In this document: piece after piece, positions 7,640 to 15,022 of the stretch
How the letters are laid out: every line of letters starts with the position of its first letter
Numbering within the stretch: position 1 is the first letter of the stretch
Notes under the pieces: model-generated
The model's input: the letters and a program-made list of their open reading frames with translations, nothing else
Database searches by the model: none
What the model was told of the DNA's origin: nothing
Program-made: the position numbers and the translations under genes
DNA from: DSBG01 sp049975365
GTDB lineage: Bacteria > Desulfobacterota > Desulfomonilia > UBA1062
Direction of reading: 5' to 3'
Assembly: GCA_049975365.1 (NCBI GenBank)
Contig: JBNGDS010000028.1
Coordinates: 1 to 37,685 of the forward strand
DNA: 37,685 nt

Positions 7640-9713
7640 CTTTCAGAGATTTCGCCTCCTCCACGATCTTTTCCTGGATGTTGTACGGCACGGGTTCCAG
7701 ATGAGAATAACTCAGTGTAAACGTCCCCCTTCCCGAAGTGATGGATGTGAGGTTCGGCGCATAGGTGAGCACCTCGGCCAGGGGAACCTGTGCCTTGAGC
7801 TCCTGGTATTTCCCCCTGGAGTTCATTCCTTTGATCTTTGCCCTCCTGCTGTTGAGGTCTCCCATCACATCACCCATGCACTCTTCGGGCACGGTTACCG
7901 TGATGTTCATGATGGGTTCGAGCAGGATGGGCCTGCACTGTTCTATGGCCTTCTTGAAGGCGAGAGAACCGGCGATCTTGAAGGCCATTTCCGAGGAGTC
8001 CACATCATGGTATGACCCGTCGTAGAGGGTAACCTTGACGTCAACCACTGGGTATCCGGCCAGCGGGCCATTGTGCATGGCTTCAACCACCCCCTTTTCA
8101 ACCGCAGGGATGTATTGCCTGGGAATAACGCCGCCCACGATGGCATTGACAAACTCGAACCCCTGGCCTCGTTCCAGGGGCTCCAGTTCTATCCACGCGT
8201 CCCCATACTGACCGTGACCGCCTGTCTGCTTCTTGTGTTTTCCCTGGACCTTTGCTGCTCCGGTGATTGTTTCCTTGTAGGGAACCTTGGGCGTTTTCAG
8301 CTCAACCTCGACCCCGAATCTCCTCTTGAGCCTGTCCACAGCGATTTCGATATGGAGTTGTCCGAGACCCGACATGATGAACTCGCCGGTCTGATCATCC
8401 CGATGCACGTTCAGAACCGGGTCTTCATCCATGAGCTTCTGGAGTGCAGGCAGAATCTTTTCGACGTCCGCCTTGGTCTTTGGCGTTACAGCCATGTTCA
8501 TGATGGGTTCTGGAAAGCTGGGGTGAGGGTGTGTGAAGTCCAGGGTTTCTCCCAGAAGCGTGTCACCTGTTTTGGTCTCTTTCAGTTTGGCCACAGCAAA
8601 GATGTCACCCGGGCCCACCAGTTCGATTGGTTTCTGTGTCTTGCCTTCAAGCATGAAGATCGACCCGATCCGTTCCTTGGCGTCTCGAGTTGCATTATAG
8701 ATGCTTGAATCAGGATTCAACGTACCGGAGAGACATCTGATGATGCTCAACTGTCCGGTATAGGGATCGCTCATGGTCTTGAAGACATATCCGCAGAAGA
8801 TCTCGTCCTCTTCAGGGGAGTACTCCTTCGTGTCTCCTTTCTCGTTCGTCAGAGAGGGAAGTTTCTTCTGTTTCGGACTAATGAAGGAAGAAGAGATGAA
8901 ATCCATCAGGGGTTGTACACCCATGTTCAGCAATGCCGAGCCGCAGAACACCGGCAGAAATTCGCCCTTGATCAATCCTTTTGCCAGGGCGGTTTCAAGC
9001 TCCTCACCCGTGAGTTCCTGACCCTCGAGATACTTTTCCATGAGTTCATCGTCCACTTCAGCCAAATCTTCCATGACCTTGTTGAAGACCGCATCGAGCG
9101 TATCTTTCATCTCATCGGGCACATCCACATCCTTTTGCGACCCTGAGCCGTCCTTTGCATACAGGTAGGCCTTTTTCCTCAATACATCAACAACCCCGGT
9201 GAAACTCTCTTCGGCACCGATCGGGAGGGTGAGGGGGAGGGGTTTTACCTCGAAGATCTCTGCAATATCAGCGAGCACCTGATCGAAGTTTGCCCGTTCA
9301 CGGTCCATCTTGTTTATGAAACATGCCCGGACAAGGCCTTCGGATACCGCCAGCTTCCAGAGGTTCTCGGAATGTGGCTTGATGGAGTCGATGGCGTCTA
9401 TGACAAACAGAGCGTTGTCGGCTGACTTCAATCCCAGGATTACCTCAGAGGTGAAGTTTGAATCTCCCGGCGTATCCAGGATGATCACCCCGGTATTCTT
9501 CCACTTGTAGGTGTGCAGTGCAGAAAATATTGAAGACTGTCGCTTCTGCTCCTCGGGTTCAAAATCCAGAACGGAATTTCCATCGAGAACCTTGCCCAAT
9601 CTCGTGGTCGCTTTCGCATTGAACAACAGCGCTTCGCCCAGAGACGTTTTTCCAGCACCAGACTGAGACATGATGATGACATCCCTCAGATTTTCCGTTC
9701 GATATTTCCTCAT
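7629..9713 (-). CDS. EF-G-like translation GTPase (paralogue of elongation factor G)
   Basis: A 694-residue protein with the full EF-G domain order: G domain, domain II, and domains III-V including VPYKETITGAAKVQGKHKKQTGGHGQ-type sequence near 470. The G1 loop is SQSGAGKT (16-23) and G4 is NKMD (134-137). G3 is DTPGDSNF (80-87) instead of the EF-G DTPGHVDF, so the histidine that activates water in EF-G and EF-Tu is replaced by Asp. Switch I reads KRQSSI rather than RGIT. These changes place it in the EF-G paralogue family (as in Thermus EF-G-2), not as the main translocase. GGGAGG supports ATG 9713. It is the first gene of an operon with the helical-repeat and Mog/MoaB genes. Its cellular role is uncertain. 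Confidence 0.88.
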   Translation of the reverse strand: MRKYRTENLRDVIIMSQSGAGKTSLGEALLFNAKATTRLGKVLDGNSVLDFEPEEQKRQSSIFSALHTYKWKNTGVIILDTPGDSNFTSEVILGLKSADNALFVIDAIDSIKPHSENLWKLAVSEGLVRACFINKMDRERANFDQVLADIAEIFEVKPLPLTLPIGAEESFTGVVDVLRKKAYLYAKDGSGSQKDVDVPDEMKDTLDAVFNKVMEDLAEVDDELMEKYLEGQELTGEELETALAKGLIKGEFLPVFCGSALLNMGVQPLMDFISSSFISPKQKKLPSLTNEKGDTKEYSPEEDEIFCGYVFKTMSDPYTGQLSIIRCLSGTLNPDSSIYNATRDAKERIGSIFMLEGKTQKPIELVGPGDIFAVAKLKETKTGDTLLGETLDFTHPHPSFPEPIMNMAVTPKTKADVEKILPALQKLMDEDPVLNVHRDDQTGEFIMSGLGQLHIEIAVDRLKRRFGVEVELKTPKVPYKETITGAAKVQGKHKKQTGGHGQYGDAWIELEPLERGQGFEFVNAIVGGVIPRQYIPAVEKGVVEAMHNGPLAGYPVVDVKVTLYDGSYHDVDSSEMAFKIAGSLAFKKAIEQCRPILLEPIMNITVTVPEECMGDVMGDLNSRRAKIKGMNSRGKYQELKAQVPLAEVLTYAPNLTSITSGRGTFTLSYSHLEPVPYNIQEKIVEEAKSLKDGK

Positions 9714-9747
9714 TCTACCTCCCGTATTCCGATTTCTCGAAATTCAG

Positions 9748-9777
9748 CTTTTAGCCGAAAAGATGGTGCCAAGTCAA
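9748..9777 (-). promoter_or_regulatory. Candidate sigma-70 promoter for the EF-G-like operon
   Basis: On the minus strand, TTGACT (9777-9772) is followed after 18 bases by TAAAAG (9753-9748), five and four matches to the consensus hexamers. The predicted start would lie about 30 bases before ATG 9713. The -10 lies in a small dyad, CTTTT-AGCCG-AAAAG. This is pattern recognition only. Confidence 0.35.
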
Positions 9778-9859
9778 GGAATCTGTCATGGGCTCAGGCC
9801 GCCACCCCTGGCGTTTGGAGGGAGAGATCTGTTTGCGTGGAGGAGACAGATAGTATAGC

Positions 9860-10807
9860 ATGGAGGACATGTGGAAGAACGTCATCGGGCATGAGTCCCA
9901 GATCAGAATGCTCAGGCACTATGCCACGTCTGACAAGCTCCCCCATGCATTCCTCTTTTCCGGCATGCGCGGTTTGGGGAAGACAGTGGTAGCCAGAGAA
10001 TTTTTCAAGGCAGTCAATTGCCTGAATTCACCCGGCGATCCATGCGATGCCTGCAGGAATTGCATGAAGGCCAATGCGAAAAGCCATCCCGACCTTGTAG
10101 AGGTCGTGCCATCCGCTGCATGGATCAAGGTTGAGAGCATACGGGCAACCCTCGGGGAAATCGGGCTCAAGCCCTTTGAGGCCAGCGTGAAGTTCGTCAT
10201 AATAGAACCCGCAGAGCAGATGAACAAGGCAAGTTCAAATGCCCTCCTGAAAAACCTCGAAGAACCTCCCCGCGACACGATTTTTGTCCTGGTGAGTCAC
10301 AAACACCACCTGCTCCTGCCCACGATTACCTCTCGGTGTCAGGTCATTCGGTTTTCGCCTGTGGACATCGCCTCTGCCCGGAGCGCCTCCTGTGATCCTG
10401 TCCTGACGAGGATCACCTCCGGTGTACTGGGAGGAATCGCCGGGGTGGATGAGGATTCTTTCCTCTCTGCGCGCTCAGAGATCCTGGCTGTTCTCTCCGG
10501 TGCTGACGCGGCAGATCTATCCAGTCGATATTTCCCAAAAGATACCGGGGATCCCAGGGGCATGGTTCCGGTCATCCTGACCATTGTGGAGTCGATTGTG
10601 AGAGATATCATGGTCATTGTCTGGGGCGGAGAAACGCTGCTCAATGAGGAACTCAAGGATATCCCCCTCAAAACACTGAGTTCTCCTGATATCGATGAAA
10701 TAACACAGTGCATTCACGAGATACGAAGGGGGGCTACAGATAATATCAATCTGAAGGTTGCATTCACCGAACTTTTCATCATACTCTCCCAGTTTTCTCT
10801 GAGGTAG
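9860..10807 (+). CDS. holB: DNA polymerase III subunit delta'
   Basis: Clamp-loader subunit of the replicative DNA polymerase. The N-terminal AAA+ module shows NVIGHESQIRML, a P-loop-like GMRGLGKT (35-42) and a four-cysteine zinc module (C54, C62, C65, C68). Then follow the SSNALLKNLEEPP segment with the Walker B/sensor region and TITSRCQVIRF with the arginine-finger SRC motif. The 315-residue length is usual. Two ATG codons (9860 and 9869) are possible; neither has an ideally spaced ribosome site (AGGAG 9841-9845 is 14 bases before the first). The gene is divergent from the EF-G-like operon and stands alone. Confidence 0.9.
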   Translation: MEDMWKNVIGHESQIRMLRHYATSDKLPHAFLFSGMRGLGKTVVAREFFKAVNCLNSPGDPCDACRNCMKANAKSHPDLVEVVPSAAWIKVESIRATLGEIGLKPFEASVKFVIIEPAEQMNKASSNALLKNLEEPPRDTIFVLVSHKHHLLLPTITSRCQVIRFSPVDIASARSASCDPVLTRITSGVLGGIAGVDEDSFLSARSEILAVLSGADAADLSSRYFPKDTGDPRGMVPVILTIVESIVRDIMVIVWGGETLLNEELKDIPLKTLSSPDIDEITQCIHEIRRGATDNINLKVAFTELFIILSQFSLR

Positions 10808-10921
10808 ACCAGCATCAAGACCAGATTCAGGAAGAGTTCACGCTCCATGTCCTGGAATTCCGAGGACATCCTCGCTGTGTGGGTGAGGGAATCCGTGGGG
10901 AGAGACAACGGGTTCACATGG

Positions 10922-11632
10922 TCACAGGGGTCGTTTCCACTTGGATTTCTTCGGGTGTTTCTTGAGCAGCACATAGATGGCCCCAGTCCCTCCGTCGCAG
11001 GGACGTGAAGAACTGAACGCAAGGACGAGGTGAGAGAGTTCACCATGCGTAAGCCAGGATATGACAGATTCCTTCAGGACAGGACCATGATCTGACTTCA
11101 GCCCCCGTCCATGGATAACGAGAAGAGCCCTCCTCCCAAGGGCGTGGGAGTTTCGGATGAAAGAAATCAGTGCCTTGTGGGCGTCTTCCCTGATGTATCC
11201 ATGGAGGTCTAGGTGTGCCTGGATGGTGAATTCACCATCTTTGAGTTTTTTCATTATCCTCGGGTCCAGGGAGATGACATGGCCTTCCACGTACTCACCC
11301 GTAGATGTGATATCGAACGTGGCCTTTCCCTGGACGAGCGCTTCCAGCGCTTCACGGGCCTCAATGTCCTGTTTACGCAGTCTCTCCTGGACGTGGTCGA
11401 CCACGGTGCTCTGTTCTATCGGCTCTGGGAGCACGATATCGCTCTCCATGGGTTTGACTCCCTTCATCGCCGTCAAGAACAGCGCTCTGTCGTTTTCTTC
11501 AGGATGATCTTCTTTGGAAGGGAGGGTCACCTTGGGGCGACTCCGTGGTGTGGGTTCTTTTCGTATCGTGATGTCCTTGAGCTTGGAGAAGGGGCTCCTT
11601 GTGGAATGCTTGTCCTTCATCATCTTCTTCAT
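10922..11632 (-). CDS. Smr-domain (MutS2 C-terminal-like) protein
   Basis: A protein of about 236 residues with a basic, low-complexity N-terminal half and a C-terminal Smr domain. The domain is shown by HLDLHGYIREDAHKAL, then LLVIHGRGLKSDHG, and FSSSRPCDGGTGAIYVLLK; LDxH and HGxG are the motifs of Smr nucleases. Free-standing Smr proteins are implicated in DNA or RNA cleavage (MutS2/SmrB-type); no target can be named here. The frame opens at TTG 11656, but that codon lies in the 3' arm of a terminator-like hairpin, so ATG 11632 (or ATG 11620) is more likely. None of these starts has a clear ribosome site. It is convergent with holB. Confidence 0.85.
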   Translation of the reverse strand: MKKMMKDKHSTRSPFSKLKDITIRKEPTPRSRPKVTLPSKEDHPEENDRALFLTAMKGVKPMESDIVLPEPIEQSTVVDHVQERLRKQDIEAREALEALVQGKATFDITSTGEYVEGHVISLDPRIMKKLKDGEFTIQAHLDLHGYIREDAHKALISFIRNSHALGRRALLVIHGRGLKSDHGPVLKESVISWLTHGELSHLVLAFSSSRPCDGGTGAIYVLLKKHPKKSKWKRPL

Positions 11633-11635
11633 ACC

Positions 11636-11675
11636 AAAAAAAAACGGCCCACTCAATATGAGGTGGTAGTGGGCC
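11636..11675 (-). terminator. Intrinsic terminator read on the minus strand, upstream of the Smr gene
   Basis: On the minus strand GGCCCACT (11675-11668) pairs perfectly with AGTGGGCC (11653-11646) over a 14-base loop, followed by G and nine T residues (11644-11636). This is a textbook rho-independent terminator. No gene ends just upstream, since the neighbouring LysR gene points the other way. It therefore either ends a short RNA made from the promoter at 11724-11753 or attenuates transcription into the Smr gene. Confidence 0.75.
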
Positions 11676-11717
11676 CAAAAAGGAGGTCTATAGCCTTTGA
11701 AAGATATGCTATAGGCT
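11636..11717 (-). ncRNA. Candidate small RNA (about 80 nt) or attenuator leader with anti-Shine-Dalgarno segments
   Basis: A near-consensus promoter ends about seven bases before 11717, and an intrinsic terminator ends at 11636. The transcript in between would start with a hairpin (CTATAGC / GCTATAG, 7 bp, 13-base loop), then a single-stranded ACCTCCTTT identical to the anti-Shine-Dalgarno tail of 16S rRNA. The terminator hairpin follows, with CACCTC in its loop. CU-rich single-stranded patches of this kind are characteristic of small RNAs that bind ribosome sites. The alternative is a regulated 5' leader of the Smr gene, whose ATG is four bases after the T run. No known RNA family was recognised. 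Confidence 0.45.
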
Positions 11718-11723
11718 GTGCGC

Positions 11724-11753
11724 TTTATATATGAAAGATTTTTCGCATGTCAA
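11724..11753 (-). promoter_or_regulatory. Strong sigma-70-like promoter on the minus strand
   Basis: On the minus strand TTGACA (11753-11748) is a perfect -35 hexamer, followed after 18 bases by TAAA-type -10 TATAAA (11729-11724), five of six matches, in an AT-rich context. The expected start is near 11717. It reads towards the candidate small RNA and the Smr gene, and lies inside the upstream region of the divergent LysR gene, so LysR binding could affect it. Confidence 0.6.
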
Positions 11754-11811
11754 ATACTTTTCTCTTATGATACCGTTTGAGAAAAGTAAATACATCCGGA
11801 TAATGCCATGA
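11731..11811 (+). CDS. Possible 26-residue upstream frame overlapping the LysR start, doubtful
   Basis: ATG 11731 opens a 26-codon frame (MKDFSHVKYFSLMIPFEK...) whose TGA overlaps the LysR ATG by four bases (ATGA). The LysR start has no good ribosome site of its own, so coupling through this frame is conceivable. It also lacks a clear ribosome site, and it overlaps the opposite-strand promoter, so chance is a serious alternative. Confidence 0.2.
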   Translation: MKDFSHVKYFSLMIPFEKSKYIRIMP

Positions 11812-12722
11812 ATATTCATCAGGTACATATATTCAACATAGCGGCAAAGACGTTGAGCATCACCAAGACCGCGAAGAAGATGCACCTTTCCCAGCCTTCG
11901 GTGAGTATCCAGATCAAGGACCTGGAAGATTCTCTGGGTGTGCGGCTTTTTGACAGGACGAACCGCAAGATAACCCTGACTGATGCGGGAAAGGTTTTCT
12001 TCGAGTATTCGGAACGACTCCTCACCCTCATAGACGAGGTAAACGCGATCATGCACGAATTCAGCTCCGGTGATGTGGGGAGGCTCGTGATCGGGACATC
12101 CAACACTGTTGGGATCTACGTGCTTCCCCGCTATCTTGGGGAGTTCAAGGACCTGTATCCCAAGGCCGAGATCGCCCTTATGATCCAGAACCGGCAGGAG
12201 GCATTTGAACAGTGTTTAGCAGGAGAGTCGGATTTTGCTATTCTCCAGGATCCCCCCAAACACCCTGATATCCTGTCGGAGTTTTTCATGAAGGATGAAC
12301 TCGTGATCGTCTGCTCCGCGAAGCACAGGTGGTCAGGAAGAGATTCGCTCACTGTCAAGATGCTCACATCAGAGCCAGAACCCATCATCCTCAGGGAAGA
12401 AGGTTCAGGTACGAGGGATCTCATCGAATATGCGCTCAAACGCTACGGCATCGAAAGGAAAGTGACCATGGAGCTGAGTTCCTCCGAAGGGATTAAACGC
12501 GCTGTGGAGGCAAACCTCGGCGTAGCCGTTCTGTCGAAGAATGTCATCAGAACGGAACTCAAGAATGGAAGTCTTGTTGCCCTGACCATCAAGGATGTGA
12601 ATACCAAACGGGACTTTTTTATCGTGAGAAACAGAAAGCGGAAATTCATGCCGCTCATGATGCGTTTCTACGAGTTTATCCTGGACCGACGCCAGCAGAT
12701 CGCTGACCTGGCCCTCCAGTGA
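11808..12722 (+). CDS. LysR family transcriptional regulator
   Basis: A 304-residue DNA-binding regulator. Residues 1-60 form the winged helix-turn-helix, with FNIAAKTLSITKTAKKMHLS and SVSIQIKDLEDSLGVRLFDR as the recognition region. A linker helix follows, then a periplasmic-binding-like effector domain with RLVIGTSNTVGIYVLPRYL near 90 and EEGSGTRDLIEYAL near 195, most like the CysB/CysL/CbbR branch. No effector can be named. It lies upstream of and codirectional with the POR operon, with 255 bases between. LysR regulators commonly control adjacent genes, so regulation of that operon is a reasonable inference. The gene is divergent from the Smr gene. Confidence 0.93.
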   Translation: MNIHQVHIFNIAAKTLSITKTAKKMHLSQPSVSIQIKDLEDSLGVRLFDRTNRKITLTDAGKVFFEYSERLLTLIDEVNAIMHEFSSGDVGRLVIGTSNTVGIYVLPRYLGEFKDLYPKAEIALMIQNRQEAFEQCLAGESDFAILQDPPKHPDILSEFFMKDELVIVCSAKHRWSGRDSLTVKMLTSEPEPIILREEGSGTRDLIEYALKRYGIERKVTMELSSSEGIKRAVEANLGVAVLSKNVIRTELKNGSLVALTIKDVNTKRDFFIVRNRKRKFMPLMMRFYEFILDRRQQIADLALQ

Positions 12723-12851
12723 GGTCTCCTTGCATGCTTTTCCCGGCGGCATGGGCATGAATATATTCCACACGGCGCTCTGAGCGTACAGTGAAGAGAA
12801 TTCTTCCTTGATTTTTCCGACATCGGAGAGGGAAAGCGGTTAAAACCACCA

Positions 12852-12898
12852 TGATTTCAGGGAGAACGAAGGTTTCTTTACCCCTGATTTAACAGGGA
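12852..12898 (+). promoter_or_regulatory. Candidate operator: TGATTT-CAGGGA direct repeats 33 bp apart
   Basis: TGATTTCAGGGA at 12852-12863 recurs as TGATTT-AA-CAGGGA at 12885-12898, 33 bases apart (about three helical turns). The second copy is also a dyad, with CCCTG (12882-12886) facing CAGGG (12893-12897). Relative to the predicted start near 12953 the copies centre near -96 and -61, positions typical for LysR-type activators. The link to the adjacent LysR gene is inferred from position. Confidence 0.35.
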
Positions 12899-12916
12899 AA
12901 ATTCAGCCATCTTGTC

Positions 12917-12946
12917 TTGACAGCACAGGAGCAAGAATGATATGAA
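12917..12946 (+). promoter_or_regulatory. Candidate sigma-70 promoter of the POR-NuoEFG operon
   Basis: TTGACA (12917-12922) is a perfect -35 hexamer. TATGAA (12941-12946) follows after 18 bases, four of six matches to the -10. The expected start is near 12953, 25 bases before the first gene's ATG at 12978. Confidence 0.45.
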
Positions 12947-12977
12947 TCCCCATTCAGTTTTTTCTCGAGGAGCACGT

Positions 12978-13532
12978 ATGCAGGAGATACGGTTACACGG
13001 AAGAGGCGGACAAGGTGCGGTCACATCAGCGGAGCTCATCGCGATAGCGGCGATCAACAGGGGAAACTACGCACAGGCGTTTCCGAGTTTTGGCCCTGAA
13101 CGGAGGGGAGCACCGGTCGTTGCGTTCTGCAGGGTAGATGACAAGAAGATCAATATCAGGGCCAAGGTCTACAATCCGAATGTCGTCATCGTGCTTGATC
13201 CCGGACTCCTCAGTCTGCTTGATCCCAGTGAGGGGATGCGTGAAGGCGGAATCCTTATCATGAATACCAAAAAGACCCCGGAGAGCCTGAGTATCACCTC
13301 AGATGCGACATCTTTTCGGATTGCCACGGTGGACGCGAACAGGATCGCCGTGGAGGAGCTCGGGAGGCCGATCGTGAATACGACCATGATAGGTGCGTTT
13401 ATCCGGGCTACCGGGATCATTGACGTGGAAGACATCAAGGATCCTCTCCTGGAAAGATTCGGCCCGAAGCTCGGGGCCAGGAATCTGAAAGCGCTGGAGA
13501 GAGCATACCAAGAGGTTATGGTGAAGGAGTAG
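12978..13532 (+). CDS. porC: 2-oxoacid:ferredoxin oxidoreductase, gamma subunit (POR family)
   Basis: The 184-residue gamma subunit of a four-subunit pyruvate/2-oxoisovalerate:ferredoxin oxidoreductase, which oxidatively decarboxylates 2-oxoacids to acyl-CoA. The signature start is IRLHGRGGQGAVTSAELIA, followed by FPSFGPERRGAPVVAFCRV, both highly conserved in gamma subunits. The frame is open 12 codons further upstream, but GAGGAG at 12967-12972 is five bases before ATG 12978 and gives the family N-terminus. It is the first gene of a seven-gene operon, four bases before the delta subunit, downstream of a candidate promoter and LysR-type operator. Confidence 0.93.
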   Translation: MQEIRLHGRGGQGAVTSAELIAIAAINRGNYAQAFPSFGPERRGAPVVAFCRVDDKKINIRAKVYNPNVVIVLDPGLLSLLDPSEGMREGGILIMNTKKTPESLSITSDATSFRIATVDANRIAVEELGRPIVNTTMIGAFIRATGIIDVEDIKDPLLERFGPKLGARNLKALERAYQEVMVKE

Positions 13533-13536
13533 GACC

Positions 13537-13830
13537 ATGGCGAAACCAATGGACCAGATAACGTGGCAGGAGCTGGAAGTCGGGGCAGTGGTGGTTGAGA
13601 TCGGCAATGCCAAGGAATATGAGACCGGGTCATGGCGTTCCGAGCGGCCCGTGGTGAACAAGGATCAGTGCATCAAGTGCGGCGTGTGCTGGCTGTTCTG
13701 CCCGGACGTTTGTATTGTCCGTGCGCCTGAAGGACATTTCGTGGCTGATCTGACCTACTGCAAAGGCTGCGGCATCTGTGCAAAAGAGTGCCCTGTCGGC
13801 TGCATAACCATGACCAGCGAGGAGGAGTAA
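13537..13830 (+). CDS. porD: 2-oxoacid:ferredoxin oxidoreductase, delta subunit (2[4Fe-4S] ferredoxin-like)
   Basis: A 97-residue ferredoxin-like subunit that carries electrons out of the POR catalytic core. Two complete [4Fe-4S] motifs are present, CIKCGVCWLFCPDVC and CKGCGICAKECPVGC. The N-terminal 40 residues, ending in GSWRSERPVVNKDQC, match the family's extension. The spacing to the gamma and alpha genes is four and three bases. GGAGGAG at its own end serves as ribosome site for the alpha subunit. Confidence 0.94.
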   Translation: MAKPMDQITWQELEVGAVVVEIGNAKEYETGSWRSERPVVNKDQCIKCGVCWLFCPDVCIVRAPEGHFVADLTYCKGCGICAKECPVGCITMTSEEE

Positions 13831-13833
13831 CAC

Positions 13834-15012
13834 ATGTCGAAGCAGAGGAAGGGTGTTGAAGTATCTATCGCCATAGCGGACGCAGTTGCACAGGCCGATA
13901 CGGATGTGATCGCAGCATACCCAATTACGCCGCAGACCCACATCGTGGAACATCTCTCTGAGATTGTCGCCAATGGTGAACTGGATGCTGAATTCGTCCC
14001 TGTGGACAGCGAGCACTCGGCCATGAGTGTGTGTTGTGGATCAGCGGCAGTCGGGGCTCGGACATTCACCTCCACAAGTTCTCAGGGACTTGCCCTGATG
14101 TCGGAGATCTTTTTTATCGCAGGTGCAATGAGACTTCCCATCGTGATGGCCCTCGCCAACAGGTCTCTCTCGAGTCCTTTGTCCATATGGAACGATCATA
14201 CCGACACCATGATGGTCAGGGATGCGGGGTGGATCCATATCTTTGTGGAGAACGGGCAGGAGTGCTACGATAATATATTCTGCTCGTACAGGATGGCAGA
14301 GGATCCCGAGGTTCTGCTTCCCGTGGCCATGAATCTGGATGGATTCATCCTTACCCACATGATCGAGCCCGTGGAATACGAAGATGAGAAGACCATCAGG
14401 ACGTATCTGCCGCCCTTTTCCATGGTCAATGCCCTCCACCCGGATAAACCAGTATCCATGGGGTGCTTCGGGATGCCGGAGATCTATACGGAAACCCAGA
14501 TGAACAGGGAACACGGCATCAGGAGTTCATACCCAAAGATTCTGCAGGCGTGGGATGAGTGGGGAAAGCTCACGGGCAGGCACTACCACCCGGTGGAGAC
14601 CTACCGCGCCGATGACGCAGAATACTGTATCGTGACCATGGGATCCTATGGAGAGACCGCGATGGAGGTCGTGGATGTCCTTCGGAATGAAGGAGAGAAG
14701 GTGGGTGTGGTGAAAATTCGCCTTTGGAGGCCCTTCCCGTTCGATGAGATTCGCAGGGTACTCCTTGGCAAGAAGTATCTGATCGTCATGGATCGTGCCA
14801 TCAGCTTCGGGGGACCTGGGGGGCCGGTCGCCTCAGAGCTTCGTTCTGCTCTGTATAACATGGAAGGGGCGCCGACGATCGTGAATTATGTTGCTGGGCT
14901 TGCGGGTCGGGATGTCTCGCGAAAGGATTTCAGGAATATCATCCTCGAAGGCAAATCCAAGGCCCAGCGGGGTGACACGGATGGGTTTACGCTCTACGGA
15001 GTGAGAGGATAA
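13834..15012 (+). CDS. porA: 2-oxoacid:ferredoxin oxidoreductase, alpha subunit (pyruvate type)
   Basis: The 392-residue alpha subunit, contributing the pyrimidine-binding half of the thiamine diphosphate site. AAYPITPQTHIVEHLSE and FVPVDSEHSAMSVCCGSAAVG near the N-terminus are diagnostic. The segment LSSPLSIWNDHTDTMMVRD is typical of pyruvate- and 2-oxoisovalerate-type PorA rather than the 2-oxoglutarate type. The C-terminal domain has YCIVTMGSYGETAMEVVD and the LWRPFPFDEIR transketolase-C motif. The length is standard. No frameshift is visible. Substrate preference (pyruvate or branched 2-oxoacids) is not certain from sequence alone. Confidence 0.94.
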   Translation: MSKQRKGVEVSIAIADAVAQADTDVIAAYPITPQTHIVEHLSEIVANGELDAEFVPVDSEHSAMSVCCGSAAVGARTFTSTSSQGLALMSEIFFIAGAMRLPIVMALANRSLSSPLSIWNDHTDTMMVRDAGWIHIFVENGQECYDNIFCSYRMAEDPEVLLPVAMNLDGFILTHMIEPVEYEDEKTIRTYLPPFSMVNALHPDKPVSMGCFGMPEIYTETQMNREHGIRSSYPKILQAWDEWGKLTGRHYHPVETYRADDAEYCIVTMGSYGETAMEVVDVLRNEGEKVGVVKIRLWRPFPFDEIRRVLLGKKYLIVMDRAISFGGPGGPVASELRSALYNMEGAPTIVNYVAGLAGRDVSRKDFRNIILEGKSKAQRGDTDGFTLYGVRG

Positions 15013-15022
15013 GGAGATCGGT

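Noticed and set aside
10714..11046. 110-codon minus-strand frame over the holB-Smr convergent gap
   Set aside because: It overlaps the Smr coding region in another frame and the holB 3' end in antisense. The piece over the gap (MERELFLNLVLMLVYLREN) looks hydrophobic and protein-like but has no independent support.
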